NCBI GenBank assembly: GCA_023053685.1
Contig: JALIGW010000014.1
Coordinates: 18,075,308 to 18,139,307 of the forward strand
DNA length: 64,000 bases
Reading direction: 5' to 3'
Source of the DNA: Diadophis punctatus similis
Lineage: Eukaryota > Chordata > Lepidosauria > Squamata > Dipsadidae
Shown here one piece after another: positions 21,828 through 35,446 of this stretch (position 1 is its first letter; the number at the start of each line of letters is the position of its first letter). The notes under the pieces were generated by a model. It made no database searches. It was not told where the DNA came from and saw only the letters and a program-made list of their open reading frames with translations. The position numbers and the translations under genes are program-made.

Positions 21828-22435
21828 CCGTGATGGCGAACCTATGGCACATGTGCCACTGGTGGCACGCAGAGCCATTTCTGCAGGCACGCGAGCCGTT
21901 GCCCTGGGTCACCTCCACTGTGCATGTGCGCGCATGCCGGCCAGCTGATTTTCAGCTGGCTGCCGCCCCTCCCCTCCCAGGAGTTTCCACGCGGCCCGTT
22001 TTGGATGCCAGGTAAGTACAGGGCTCGTGCGGAGACTCTGGGAAGGCGAAAAATGGGCCTCCCGGAAGTCCGGAAACAGGCTGTTTCCGGCCTCCGGAAG
22101 GCTGGGGGAGGCTGTTTTCGCTCTCCTGGAGTCTCCAGGAAAGCCTCTGGAGCCTGGGGAGGGCAAAAAACAGGCCTACCAGAAGTCCGGAAAAGAGCCA
22201 TTTCCGGCCTCTGGAGGCTTCAGGGAGGCCTGCAGGGCCCAAAACGGGGTGCGGGGGGGTGCGCACATGTGCAGGGGGTGGGGAAGCACAGGGGGTCACG
22301 CATGCATGTGCAGGGGGGAGGGCAGGGCACACGCACATGCATGGGGGGTGGGGCACGCGGGGGGCATTGCATTATGGGTATCATGCGCATGTGTGCACTT
22401 TCAGCATCAGAGGAAAAAAAGGTTAGCCATCACTG
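21828..22435. mobile_element. hAT non-autonomous element (ATGGCGAACC family)
   Basis: The left end is CCGTGATGGCGAACCTATGG and the right end GGTTAGCCATCACTG. Perfect TSDs CCATAGAG lie at 21820-21827 and 22436-22443. The interior is CpG-rich with GGAAGTCCGGAAACAGGC-like repeats. A truncated relative lies at 53.56 kb. Confidence 0.92.
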
Positions 22436-22529
22436 CCATAGAGTAAGTATTAAAAATGGTACCTACGTCTTTGTGTAGCATTGTACGTATATCATTCTAG
22501 GTAAAACTCATTGTATGTAGAATCTAGAA

Positions 22530-22920
22530 TCCTAAGATTGGAAGAACTGTGGAGATCTTCTAGTCCAACCTTCTGCCCAGTCAGGAATCCCAAGAGCCAA
22601 ACCAGACAAATGGCTATTCAAGTTTTGCTTGAAAACCTTCAATGATGGAGTCCATGACATCAGGAGGCAAGCTGTCCCAAGTGCTGAGGAGCTCTAGCAG
22701 TCCAAAAATTGTTCCTCGGTTGAAATTTGGATCGCTCCTGTAAAATTTCCATCCATTGGTTATTGTCCTATTCTTGGGCACTGGGGAAAATAAGCCCCGT
22801 TTGCCCTATGACTCCCCTTCAAGTATTAGAAGTCTCGCTATCGTGTCTCCCCTCCACCTTCTCTTCCTTAGGCTAAACATGCCAGTTCTTTTAACTGTTC
22901 TTCATAGGATTTAGCGGCCT
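22530..22920 (-). mobile_element. CR1-like LINE 3' fragment (divergent)
   Basis: Antisense AGATCTTCTAGTCCAACCTT, ATTTCCATCCATTGGTTATT and GGCAAGCTGTCCCAAGTGCT are CR1-like, with more divergence than other copies. Confidence 0.75.
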
Positions 22921-22935
22921 GTGAGCATGTCTGCA

Positions 22936-23255
22936 GAATAACAGAATAGTAGAGTTGGAAGATATCGTGGAGGTCTTCTACTCTAGTGGCCCCCAACCTT
23001 TTGGGCACCAGGGACCGGTTCTGTGAAGAGAGATTTTTCCACGGACTGGCAGGGCATGGTTTCTCATGCTGCCCGCATCCCACAGATGGGGCTTTGCTTG
23101 TTTGTGCAGCCCAGTTTCTGGCATGCTGCCCAAACTGGTGCCAGTCCACGGACCAGGGGTTGGGGACCCCTGTTCTAGTCCAACCCCCTGCTGAAGCAGG
23201 AGACCCTATACCATTCTGGACAAATGGCTGTCCACTCTCTTCTTACAACCCTTGA
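22936..23255 (-). mobile_element. CR1 LINE 3' end split by a hAT MITE
   Basis: CAGAATAGTAGAGTTGGAAG and GGAGGTCTTCTA lie left of the insertion; TTCTAGTCCAACCCCCTGCT and CCCTATACCATTCTGGAC lie right. Confidence 0.88.
22984..23172. mobile_element. hAT MITE (CCCCAACC family) in CR1
   Basis: TAGTGGCCCCCAACCTTTTG to GGTTGGGGACCCCTG. TSDs TTCTACTC (22976-22983) and TTCTAGTC (23173-23180) match at 7 of 8. Confidence 0.88.
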
Positions 23256-23815
23256 AGGGAGTGATCCCAGTAAAAAGCCTGCACTTTTTGAAAGCGGGAA
23301 AGATTTCTATTTTAGCATACCAGCATCTGAGCCGTGCCTGGCAGGGGAGCCTCAGTCATCCTACCTGCGTCTCTTGCAATGGTAGAATGAAGTTCAAACT
23401 CTGTATGTTTTTTAAGCCTCTGCTCTCTGGGGGAAGGTGCCTTTCATAACACTGGCGAGCTGGAGAACACTGCAGTAAATGAAATACACGGGCTGGATTA
23501 AAGGGTTATTTCCCCAGCGTGTCAAGATGACACAAGGCTGTTAAAAACTCCGGTTGTTTTTGACTGGTCCATGTCTGTCCGGAGTCATTCTCCTTCACTG
23601 ACACGGCTCTCTCTCTCCTTTGTTGGAGATGTTGGCTTTGCCACAGAAAATGTGGAACAGTCTCATGCAGCAAGAAATCACAATTATTCAGCAGAATATT
23701 TGTGGAGGGGGGAGTGTTTGAAGAGGTCTTCCATGCTGGAAGAAAATGGATGCAGCATATCTATTCCGTTTCAACCTCATCGCAGAACAACTAGCTACCC
23801 ATCTGCTGAAGAGCT
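23256..23815. other. Unassigned stretch
   Basis: No recognised repeat; low repeat content makes it a candidate for single-copy DNA. Confidence 0.4.
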
Positions 23816-24058
23816 GAAGTGGTGCAGTGGTTAAATGCAGCCATTGCAGGCTGACTGCTAGTTCAACAGTTCAGCTGTTCAAATCTCACTAGGCTCAAGG
23901 TTGACTCAGCCTTCCATCCTTCCGAGGTCGGTAAAATGAGGACCCAGATTGTTGGGGGCAATATGCTGAACTCTGTAAACCGCTTAGAGAGGGCTGTAAA
24001 GCACTATGAAGCGGTATATAAGAAAAGTGCTATTGCTATTGCTATTGCTTGTTTGCAT
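23816..24058 (+). mobile_element. Sauria-type tRNA-derived SINE
   Basis: A tRNA-like 5' part (A box like GTGGTGCAGTGGTTAAATGC; B box degraded to GTTCAAATCTC) is followed by GGCTCAAGGTTGACTCAGCC, GTTGGGGGCAATATGCTGA, TGTAAACCGCTTAGAGAGGG, GAAGCGGTATATAAG and an (ATTGCT)n tail. The 3' part resembles a BovB/RTE LINE tail, as described for Sauria SINEs. Confidence 0.88.
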
Positions 24059-24844
24059 TAGCCTTGTATTCTGTGTAGGCCCCTCCAGAAAACCTGGGTG
24101 GAATTAAAAAATGCCCTAGGACAGGAAAGGGGATTAGGTGAGAACTGAATAGCTTCCTTCCAGACTAATGTTGTATTAAAGTAGACGTTGAATTGGATTA
24201 ATGCACTTATATCATGTTCTTCCAGATTGTGCCCAAAGCAGCTTGGAATAGTAGACGTTAAAAATGTGGGTGAACGTAAAATTAATAATATGTTTTGCTT
24301 AGCTGAATCGATCAACTAAAAAGTGGTCCAATTAATCATGCAGCCGACTGCTTTAAACTATTTTCCATCCAGCATTGCTGGATTGATTAGAGGAATTTTA
24401 GTCAAGCTCTTAGGAGTTTCAGTTTCTTTATCGACTGAATTTCTACATGAATAAAATGCTCAAAGACACGCACCGGTTTTGAGATTGTGCACATACAAGT
24501 CTTAAGAGCCACTTTATTTCTTTTGTTGTTATTCAACCATTGAATTCATCAATTCATGTGTTCGTTCATTAAATTTAGAGAGATGCCCAACTCCACACTG
24601 TCTCTGTGTGATATAAAACAGTTCAAAACAGGAGGAAGTAGTGGAATAAAAAAAATGTTTGTCCAGTAGAGGAAACATTCAAACTAATATAAGAAGACCT
24701 ACAAAGAAACTAGCTCTCTACCCTAACCCAAAAAATGCTGGAAAGGGGAGGGAATGACTTTTTCAATGACAGGGGACCCATAAAAGCTTTCCCCATCCAA
24801 GCAGCAGAATGGTGGGGCTCAGCTTCAATTAAACTAACAATCAG
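24059..24844. other. Unassigned AT-rich stretch
   Basis: Nothing recognised. Confidence 0.4.
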
Positions 24845-25490
24845 AATAAAGCTGGAAGGGACTTTGAAGGTCTTCTAGTCCAACCCCCTGCTCAAGCAGA
24901 AGATACAATTTCAGACAAGTGGCTGTCCAGTCTCTTCTTAAAACCCTCCAGTGATGGAGCACCTACACCTTCTGGAGGCAAGCTGTTCCACTGGTTACCT
25001 GTTCTCACTGTTAGGAAGTTTCTCCTTAATTCCAGGTTGCTTCTCTCCTTGATGAGTTTCCATCCCTTGTTTCTTGTCTTGCCTTCTGTTGGTTTGGAGA
25101 ATAGGTTGACCCCCTCCTCTTTGTGGCAGCCCCCTAAATATTGGAAGACTGCTGCTCTTTTCTCTAGACTGGCCATCCCGAATTCCTGCAGCCATTCTTC
25201 ATGTTTTAGTTTTCAGCCCTTCAATCATCCTAGTTGCTCTTCTCAGCACTTTTTACAAAGTCTCAACATCTTTTTTGTAATGCGGTGACCAAAACCGGAT
25301 GCAGTATTCCCGGTGGGGCCTTACTAAGGTTTTATAAAGTGGTACTAATACTTCACATGATTTTGATTTTATGCCTCTGTTTATACGATCAATGATTGTA
25401 TTAGCTTTTTTGGCTGCTGCCATACACTGATAGCTCATATTTAAGTAATCATCCAGAGAATCCGCTTTGTTCAAGAGAGAGAAAGCCAAA
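24845..25490 (-). mobile_element. CR1 LINE 3' fragment (long)
   Basis: The antisense copy carries the complete 3' block (AAGGTCTTCTAGTCCAACCC, CTCTTCTTAAAACCCTCCAG). Its minus-strand frames include VNLFSKPTEGKTRNKGWK and, further upstream (25489-25253), SYQCMAAAKKANTIIDRIN, then LYKTLVRPHREYCIRFWSPHY, which reaches the thumb/connection part of CR1 RT. It is frameshifted between the two. Confidence 0.9.
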
Positions 25491-26070
25491 TTTCTAACGC
25501 TTCTGGCTTCAGCAATTCGCTTTATTTAACAAACTGTTCAATAGCCCCAGTTCCCTGGGCCATTTAGAAATCTCTTAAAATGCATATAATATAAAGAAAA
25601 ATATTACCAGGCAATGGAAACAGGAGCATCATAGAGATAAAAACAGCAATAACAATAAATGAGTTTTAAAATGCAATATATATGAATAAAGCCACAATAA
25701 AATCTGCATTTGGGAATGCTCAGAGGCTTTTGTGAATGCAGAATGGCTGAACTTGATCTCCAGCAGAAAAGAGCTGCATCTCCGCAGCTTCACCTTTGCT
25801 TTGCTTTTCCATGGCTCCTCAAATAATATTCTAAATGATTAAAAAAAAACCTGAAAAATAAGAGGGTTAGATTATTCTGAATGAGAGCAATTGTGTAAAT
25901 TATGATCGATGCAGAAACGAGCCTTTTCTCATTGCACACATTCTTTTGTTGTTGTTGTTGTTATTGTGGCTTTGTCTTTTTGTTTCCCCCGAGCAGAGCC
26001 TACATCGCACGTGGCACTGCCTAAATTTCTCAGAGCGTTTTCTCTCCAACAGACATTTCACAAAAATAGG
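25491..26070. other. Unassigned AT-rich stretch
   Basis: Nothing recognised apart from a short (GTT)n at 25948-25964. Confidence 0.4.
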
Positions 26071-26270
26071 CTGCTAGTGAGTCAGAGGCTCTGGAAGCAA
26101 TTTGGGAAACAACGTTGGGCCTACAGACCTTGGTGGAGACAACAGAGAAGGTCAGCTTCCTCCAACAGGCTCTTGCCATGAAGGGCAGGGAGGCAGGAGG
26201 CACAATGGCCGAGGTGACCAGGTGGCTGAAGGCATCTCAGCTGGTGTTCCAGGGCTGTGGTGGAAAACAA
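26071..26270 (+). other. Candidate host coding exon (unidentified)
   Basis: One plus-strand frame from 26071 has coding-like codon use (GAG, AAG, CTG, GTG rich) and reads ...EALEAIWETTLGLQTLVETT, then EKVSFLQQALAMKGREAGG and TMAEVTRWLKASQ, which looks helical or coiled-coil. It directly follows an AG at the end of ACAAAAATAG, a possible but weak acceptor; a better one (TTTTCTCTCCAACAG) lies 22 bp earlier but puts an in-frame stop before this frame. The frame remains open to 26471, so the exon end is unclear. No known gene was recognised. Confidence 0.35.
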
Positions 26271-26652
26271 CATCCACCACCCTTGTCAGCAGAGTCGGGG
26301 CCAAAGGTTTCGTGCCAATTCGTTCTTGTCCAACTAGAAAGCAACCATTTAGAACACAAAACAGCCTGGTCACCATGGGTCTGGCGGTTGCATTGGACAG
26401 AAAGCCAGGGTCTTCCTTCCTTACCCCCCACATGTGGCTTATTGGGTTTTGAAACTGTCTTTCCTGGTTGAAGCTGCCTCATTAACGGGGAGAGAGGAAG
26501 GGTAGGAGAAGGTGAGGGACCTGGCTTGGAATCTGCTTTGATGAGCTCTAGAAGCCCTCTTATAAGAGGGAGGGCTAAAAACAAATATCCAGCTGATGTG
26601 ATGCAGAATGCAATGTAGATCCCTCAGGGTTGCACTCTCTCTCTCTCTCCAC

Positions 26653-27195
26653 CAGGGGTGGGTTCCTACATTTTTTACTACCACTCTGTGGGCATGGCTT
26701 AATTTTGTGGGCATGACTTAGTTTTGTGGGCGTGGCTTAGTTTTGTGGGCGTGGCTTGATGGTCATGTGATCAGGTGGGAGTGGCTTGACGGTCATGTGA
26801 CTGAGCGGGCATGGCTTCATAGTCATGTGACTGGGCGGGTGTGGCTAAGTAGTCACGATCCTAGTTCCCCCTATGAGGATTCCTGCATCCGGACCTTTTA
26901 CAATCCCCCAAAGGATTAAAATAAACCAGATTCCATACAGCTCTGAACCCTTAAGGCAAACCAAATACAAGTGGTCCTCGCTTAATGGCCGGTTGCTTAG
27001 CAAGTGTTCACATTTATGACTGACCTCCTCAGAGCCACTTGACCTGTTTTTTGAATTTTGACAGCCTTATGCAGGCACACATGTACACACACCCACACAC
27101 ATACACATTTATGACCAGTTACAACATCCGTGACATCACCAACTGGTCGCTACCGGTGCTATAGAGTGGACCGCACCGGTAAGAACCCACCACTG
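26653..27195. mobile_element. hAT non-autonomous element (GGGTGGGTTC family)
   Basis: CAGGGGTGGGTTCCTACA to GTAAGAACCCACCACTG with perfect TSDs CTCTCCAC at 26645-26652 and 27196-27203. The interior has four GTGGGCGTGGCTTAG-like repeats and a Tigger-like fragment (about 26990-27130), itself probably a nested insertion. Confidence 0.92.
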
Positions 27196-27222
27196 CTCTC
27201 CACCGCTATGGAACACCTACAT

Positions 27223-27406
27223 CAGTGGTCCCCAACCTTTACAATTTGGTGGCCGGTGGGGGAGATGAGAGGGGCACCGGCCCACCGCTTACACAAGTTG
27301 AACTGCTTGCGTGTGCGCGCATGTGCCGACCAGCCATTTGCGCGGCTCAGTTCTGAACAGGCTGTGGCCCAGGAGTTGGCCACATCCTGGGGATTGGGGA
27401 CCCCTG
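27223..27406. mobile_element. hAT MITE (CCCCAACC family)
   Basis: CAGTGGTCCCCAACCTTTAC to GGATTGGGGACCCCTG. TSDs ACCTACAT and ATCTACAT match at 7 of 8. Confidence 0.87.
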
Positions 27407-27733
27407 ATCTACATGAAGTCGCTGAGTAAGGTCACCCATCAGTATGAAGTTCTACACCGTCTGGGTTCTTTCCCAGGATCTGGAGGCTGTGTGGGCTTGG
27501 ATGGGGGGGGGGGGGGAGAACAGGTTTTGACTCAACCCTGGCAAGACTAGCTGGCTGGGTGTGGGGAGGGGGAGATTGGGCCCCTGATTATGAGGATTCC
27601 CTACCCTTGGTGGTAATAGGCTTATCTTTCCCCAGACAGAGCTGGTGGACAGTGTGGGGCTTCTCTCAGCTCCTGCCGTGCCAAGAGCACTTTTGCACAA
27701 ATCTAACTTGTGCACCTGTTGCACTTATTTGTA

Positions 27734-28093
27734 TAGGTAGACCTCAACTTACAACAGTCCATTAATGACTGTTGTTACAGCAGTGACAAATGTGCCTTAT
27801 GACCGTTTTTCATACATGACCATTGCAGCATCCCCATGGTCACATGATCAAAATCCAGACGCTTGGCAACTGGTTCATATTTATGACGGTTGCAGTGTCC
27901 CAGTGTCCCAAGGAATCACGTGATCCCCTTTTGCAACCTTCAGACAAGCAAAGTCAATGGGGAAGCCAGGTTCACTTAACAACTGTGTTACTAATTTAAC
28001 AACTGCAGTGATTCATTTAACAACTGTAATAAATGTCTCACATAGCAACACAAATTTTGGGCTCAATTGTGGTCTTAAGTTGAGGATTACCTG
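27734..28093. mobile_element. Tigger-like TA-type MITE
   Basis: TAGGTAGACCTCAACTTACA to AGTTGAGGATTACCTG with TA on each side. Confidence 0.85.
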
Positions 28094-28527
28094 TATTAGA
28101 TTTTCTGGCCAGCTTGAAGCTCCATTTGCAATTGTCTGGAAGGTGCCAATTTAGCAAAGCTTACTCTTACTTTTCATTGGCACAGTATATTTTGTGCGGT
28201 AAAGTTCCTTTGTTCCAATATTTCTTATCTTGTTTACCTGGCCCTTTTACTGTCAACCTCACCAATTCTGGGGCAGCAGATGCCGAAAAATATAAATAAT
28301 CAAAATGCAAAATTCCCAAGAGTGCCAGTTTTTGGAGAACGTTGGCATTCTGACCTGATATTGCATACTAGAGTAATGGAATTTGTTCAGGATTAGTGTT
28401 CTTGAGAGCAAAATAAGCCCCTTTGTTTAATGCTGGGATATCGCATATATTATGTAGGGATGTCATGGATGCTTCACTGCTGCCTCTTGGATAATGTCTC
28501 TGAAATACACAAAATGTATCATTAGTC

Positions 28528-28653
28528 ATACTCAACCCGGGCAACTTTAAGATGTGTGAACTTCAACTCCCAAAATTCCCTAGTTAGGCAGACTGGGGAA
28601 TTCTGGGAATTGAAGCCCACACATCTTAAAGTTGCCAAGGTAGAGAAACACTG
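28528..28653. mobile_element. hAT palindromic MITE
   Basis: AACTTTAAGATGTGTGAACT and its inverted arm end in GAGAAACACTG. The left end is mutated and no TSD was matched. Confidence 0.78.
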
Positions 28654-28807
28654 ACTAGGCTAAATGTTTTTCTTATTCTTGCAACATTTGCCAGCATTGC
28701 TTTTGGTGGGAAGTTGTTGGGAATTTCAAAGCTAGTGTCATGTCATATCGGTGGACTGATGGCTAGCCCAGATTTTAATTTCAGTTTGTTAGTTCCTTCC
28801 TTTAATC

Positions 28808-28997
28808 CAGGGGTCTCCAACCCGCAGTCCGTGGAACGATACTGGTCCACGCCATGCCAGAAACCGGCATGTGCACAAACAAGTGAAGCCCAGTCGGTGG
28901 GATGCAGGCAGTATACGAAACCACGCCCCTTCTGGTCTGCGTAAAAACATCTCTCCATGGAACTGGTCCCTGGTGCTCAAAATGTTGGGGTCTGCTG
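28808..28997. mobile_element. hAT MITE (CCCCAACC family, inverted)
   Basis: CAGGGGTCTCCAACCCGCAG to AACATTTTGAGC-type right end read as TGTTGGGGTCTGCTG. Perfect TSDs CTTTAATC at 28800-28807 and 28998-29005. Confidence 0.9.
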
Positions 28998-29005
28998 CTT
29001 TAATC

Positions 29006-29935
29006 CAAACTATGAATCTCCCAATCCCTGCCCCAGACTCTTGACCAAAAGCTCCCCCCCCCTTTCAAACACAGCCTTAGAAAGCTGTTCTTTTCAGCTC
29101 CCAATGAAATCCTAACTTTGGCTGACGTCATGTCTAGTGAACGGCCAAGTCAGGTTCTGGGGTTGGGGGGGGAGAGATTTGTCAGGATCCTACCAGATGT
29201 TCCTTTATCCTTGATCAAGTCACTGCCCAAAACTCCCTTTCGCAAGAGTTGGAAATGGCCTTGCCAATAATAGCAGCACTTCAGTTGAAATCAGCCCATC
29301 ACATGCTCACGTGCACAGCACCTTCTCTTTTGCTTCTGCGGTATTATCCAGCTCTATTATTTAAGCCACCTGGTTGTCTTTGCTTAGCCTTGACTTCAAG
29401 TTTAGTTTCTCTCTTCGCTAAGGACTCCCAAAGTTGTACAAAGGTTCCTACTCAGCGTCTTGCAGACTGATGCAATTGTTAGCCTCGCAAAGCTGTCATT
29501 TCCTACACTCTGTTTTTGCATAATTCAGCAGGGTGTCACTGTAGCCAGCATGGAGGACCTTATGCCATGCATTTGGAGCTGTGGTGTGGAATGTGGTCTG
29601 GATTCCCAGGAGGGAGGGGCTGCTTTTCAGAAGGAAAAAGGCAGAAGAGCTTGGAAAGTTTGATCATCAGGAAAAAGGTTAAAACTCTCCCTAGCAGTTC
29701 CCTGAGTATACCTGTAGTTATGCAGACAGTTGCTTTGGCAAGATTCTGTCTATAAGTGAAGATTCTATTTATGAAACTACTCTTACTGGTGGTGTTATTG
29801 ATTCTTGGGGGCCTGACAATAGCCCATATCTCCTAGTGTGGAGAAATAGAAGGATTACAAAGGGGGAGATTTCAAAGATTTGAGAGAAGCTAGCAGGAGA
29901 GGCATCTCTGGTTTGAAAGGCAGAGAAATCTGTTT
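29006..29935. other. Unassigned stretch with a palindromic CRE-like site
   Basis: No repeat recognised. TGACGTCA at 29123-29130 is a full CREB/ATF palindrome, but one 8-mer proves little. Confidence 0.35.
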
Positions 29936-30310
29936 CAGGATCCAATTTGGGTAGGTCACCGGGACCAGAGTCTTCCAAGCTTTCAGACTCGTGCTGGAGC
30001 CCATCCTCAGGAAACTTCTCTCTCACCAGAATGCGTGCTTTGCATTATTTTATGCATCATATTTATGTGACGCCTGGTAGGTTATGTGGCTTCTTATTGG
30101 TTGATGGGGGTGTTGATAGCCAGCTGTTAAGTCGTTGGCTGCTGTTTCCTTGTGCTGACAAGTCCTTGGTTCCTAAGTACCTGATAAGCAGGTGATAAAT
30201 CAGCACTCCTGTTGACTGACAAGGAGCCCATTTTCCAGACTTCAATCATTTCCCTGGCTGTTTTTGTCCCTGCTTGGCCAACAATCTTAATAGCTGCGAA
30301 TGGAATGTAT
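29936..30310 (-). repeat. Unclassified palindromic repeat family (GGATCCAATTTGGGT), partial copy
   Basis: GGATCCAATTTGGGTAGGTC, ACCAGAGTCTTCCAAGCTTT and GACTCGTGCTGGAGCCCATC recur at 43.05, 44.2, 59.56 and 60.1 kb. Also shared is TTATTGGTTGATGGGGGTGT. Confidence 0.8.
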
Positions 30311-31822
30311 CTGTTTCATCATGAAAGATGGAGGTCAGAAAACCTTCCGGGCTGGAAAATCAGCATCCATTCATATGGAAGTGCAGAAAGAAGCAAGTCA
30401 GGATTTAGATCAGCAGACTATGTTCTGTAGGAAAGGCAGAATTGCAGGGTGCTCCTTAGACAGCAAATGTCTTCATCTGAACAGCTTCCTAATTCTCTGC
30501 AATAAATCTACTTATGTAACTTCCTTGTGTTTGGTGTGGGAGACAGTTTAATTGCCATGCTGGTAGCGTGTACTTTTCTGGTTCTTTTATGAAAAGGCAA
30601 AGAGTAAATCTTGCTGTATGGAAAAAGGAATAGAAATTCTATTGGTCCCAAATGATGAGACTGTCAAATGCTGTAGGTGTGACCTTAAGCATTGATAAAA
30701 ATGGCTTTCCAGGTGCGGTAAGCTTTATCCGTTTTAACTGATGATTCATAATCCTTACTATCTCATTTCTAATTCGTAAAAGCTTGGGAAGTTTTGTCAC
30801 ATATGACTCAGTTCCTCTAACAAATTCTCATTTGTCTATATTATCTCTTTTCCACGGCTAATTCACGTTGCCATCTCTCAAAAGCCCTTAAAATGATTTA
30901 AAAGATGCACTTAATAATCAGTCATTTCCACAATTGATTTTAATAACAATTTCCCCTGCGTTGTTTAGGTTTTCAGCCATTGTTGCTTTTAGGAATTGAT
31001 TGCCGAATGAGAGAATTTCTAATTCTGCGTGTCAGTTCCATGCAGTTGTTTGTATTCCTGTGCAAGGAGACGTCTCTGTTCATCACAAAGGATGCCAGCC
31101 ACTTTGTCTGCCCGAGCTTGCTCCAGGTTGCAAGAAACAGAAGAGCTGTTTTCCATTAAAAGGTGGAAAGCCCAGTACAAAAGCCAAGCCAGCTCCAGCA
31201 GGGATCCAAGAGTGAAAGTTTACAGAGCTCCAGGTGTGAGCTTGGGGTTTCCCAAAGAATGAAAGAACATGATTAATTTGAGTTTAACACTTCATGCATA
31301 GCTTGACACTGTGGTTTGCAAACCATGATTTTTCTCTTGCTGCATTGTTTTGACCTAGACAAATGGGGTTTATTTTGCAAATATTAGGCAAACCATGTTT
31401 ATCACAATTGCAAACTGCATATACGTTAAAGAGACAGAGCAGCCAATATCGTGTGGTTTCCTTGTCTTTGTCTTAACTTGTTGCGACATCACAGTTCTTC
31501 TAAATCTATGGTTTATGGCTGAGTTTTTTGTGAATGGGGGGTGATGGCTCCGTGCTGGCGCTTGCTCGGTGCAGCTGCAGGCAAGCCAAGAGACAGTGGG
31601 ACGAAGGGGCCGGTGCATTGCCCCTTCACCTCTGCCTCCCCCATGCCTCTGCCTCCACCTGCTGCTGGTGCCACCACGCAAGCCTCTCATGAGGAAAAAG
31701 AGGGAAAAAGCAAAGTGGCTGACTGAGGAGCAGCCGGCTTCGGGAAGTGGCCCAACAGGCAGAAGCGCCACACCCAGAAAGGGACGGGCAAAAGTCATTC
31801 TGCGCTGAAGCAGAGGCATTCG
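30311..31822. other. Unassigned stretch
   Basis: No repeat recognised over 1.5 kb; AT-rich between 30600 and 31030. It is one of the longest apparently repeat-free stretches. Confidence 0.4.
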
Positions 31823-32119
31823 CAGGGGTGGGTTCTACTTCCCTTCCCTACTGGTTCGCATCACAATAGAAGTGCGTGTTTTGCACGCGCACCTTCTTCA
31901 CTCACCCATGTCATGTCACGCAAAACACCGGAAATGACCCTCTGTGCATGTGCAGAAGCCTTTGCGCATGCTCAGAGGGTTTTTTTTGCAAGCAGCGGCG
32001 AAGGGAGGACCGGTTTGGGAGTGTGGACCGCCAGTCATCGCTTCCAGTTCGGTGAGCGGCGGTAAATTTCCGCTACCGGTTCTAAAGAACCGGTTCAAAC
32101 TGGCAGCAACCCACTACTG
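31823..32119. mobile_element. hAT non-autonomous element (GGGTGGGTTC family)
   Basis: CAGGGGTGGGTTCTACTTCC to CCGGTTCAAACTGG..CAACCCACTACTG. TSDs GGCATTCG and GGTATTCT match at 6 of 8. Confidence 0.83.
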
Positions 32120-32769
32120 GGTATTCTGAGCCTTCAGCGTATCCCAGGATTGCAACGCTGAAGGCTCGGAGTGGAGTCGTTTTCGTGAAAGGCGGGAAAA
32201 TGGGGAGGGCTCAGCACAGACTGAGGGAAGGATGGCAGGCAGGAAAATCCCCCTCCCCATTTTCCTGCCATTTGTGAAAAAGGCTCCATTCCAAACCTTC
32301 AGCGTATCCCAGGACCCTGCAAGGCTTGTGGTAGCGTTGTGTGTGTGAGCGGCGGCATTGCTGTGAGGTTCGGCGCAGCCTCTTCAAGCAGGACCCTGCA
32401 AGGATTGCTGTGCCGTTGTGTGCGTGAGCGGCAGCACTGCCGCAAGTTTGGACAGCCGCTCACGGCAGGATGCCAGCTGCACCAGTGTGATGAAGCTCAT
32501 GGAGGTGCTGCCATTCATGAGTGCAACCCCACAACAAGCCCTGCAGGGTCCTGCTCCAAGAGGCTGCGCCAGTATGACAAACCTCAAGGCGGTGCCGCCG
32601 CTCCTGCACATGGCTCGCTCGAGTTGCAAACAGCCCAGGAATTTTTGCGGCCTTTATGTGCCCAGGATGCCTGCAGGATCTCTGGCTTTTGAGTCCGGCG
32701 AGGCCCAGCATTTGGGCTCTGGTGTGTTCTTCTCCTCCCAGGCGGCGACGGTGCTTCTGAGTCTGGACT
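32120..32769. repeat. CpG-rich stretch with internal duplications
   Basis: CCTTCAGCGTATCCCAGGA occurs twice (32131, 32298), GGAGGGCTCAGCACAGAC-type palindromes lie near 32200, and GTGTGTGAGCGGCGGCA recurs as GTGTGCGTGAGCGGCAGCA. This is probably the interior of a non-autonomous DNA transposon whose right end follows. Confidence 0.5.
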
Positions 32770-32872
32770 GCTTCACCTCAAAAAAAGTAACACCTCCTCG
32801 AAAATAAGCCCAAGTGCTTATTTTCAAGTCTAAAAGAAAATAAGACTCGGTCTTATTTTCCGAGAAACACGG
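32770..32872. mobile_element. TA-type DNA transposon right end (AAAATAAGAC family)
   Basis: AAGACTCGGTCTTATTTTCC to GAGAAACACGG followed by TA. The same end type occurs at 54.68-54.99 kb. The left end is not identified. Confidence 0.6.
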
Positions 32873-32914
32873 TATTTTCTAAAATAGAGAAGTACAACAT
32901 CACAATAGCTTGAC

Positions 32915-32975
32915 ACAAGGCAGGGGGTTGGACTAGAAGACCTCCAAGGTCCCTTCCAGCCCTATGATTTTACGG
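32915..32975 (+). mobile_element. CR1 3'-end remnant
   Basis: GGGGGTTGGACTAGAAGACC, TCCAAGGTCCCTTCCAGCCC, TATGATTTTACGG. Confidence 0.8.
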
Positions 32976-33597
32976 TATATTGAAATGTGTGGCATGTTTC
33001 TTAACTGTTAGGTCCTTTGTTGTTGGTAACTAATCGTAAAAGGCAGAATCTATCTATCATTGAGATATCTTCATTATCCATTATCCATCCATTAGCCCAC
33101 TTTATATTTCATTTTAGTTTCATTTTTTCACTTTGCTCCTTGACTTTCCTTACTAAAGCTTCCAGATCTTTTGCATTTTCAGCTGAGTAGAGTCATTGGT
33201 ATAAAGCAAATTATTATTGTTCCTTGAAACTCTTATGTAAAAATGTATATATAGAAGTATCAAAACCTGTTATATATCTTTTGCTGTTGAATAATTGTTT
33301 TGTTCTCATTGTTCTTTTTCCTTTTTTATTTCTTTTTTGTTTAATTAAGTCAAGCAAACAAAATGAACAATGAGAATATTGAAGAGGGCGTATACTGTAA
33401 TTACTGTATGATTATGACTGTTTCTGCGTTATATTTATTTCTGTCAGCAATATTATAAGTTATTTATTTATTCGTTCATTTTGATAAATTACATTTAAAA
33501 TCTGGAATTCATCCAACTTAGAATGGTTTCTATAAATCTTTTATCTAGAAAGAAATGTGAGGCAAATCTGAAATTAAATTTAGTCCCAGAAGCCTTC
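32976..33597. other. Unassigned AT-rich stretch
   Basis: Nothing recognised; TTTGTTCTCATTGTTC at 33299 and its inverse GAACAATGAGAA at 33364 form a weak palindrome. Confidence 0.4.
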
Positions 33598-33605
33598 CTT
33601 TAGGT

Positions 33606-35438
<1,833 letters not shown>

Positions 35439-35446
35439 CTTTAGGT

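Noticed and set aside
23816..24058. tRNA gene
   Set aside because: The A- and B-box-like parts belong to a SINE with a LINE-like 3' end and ATTGCT tail; no cloverleaf is preserved.
29123..29130. CRE palindrome TGACGTCA as a functional enhancer
   Set aside because: A single 8-mer without other promoter signs; expected by chance at this scale often enough.
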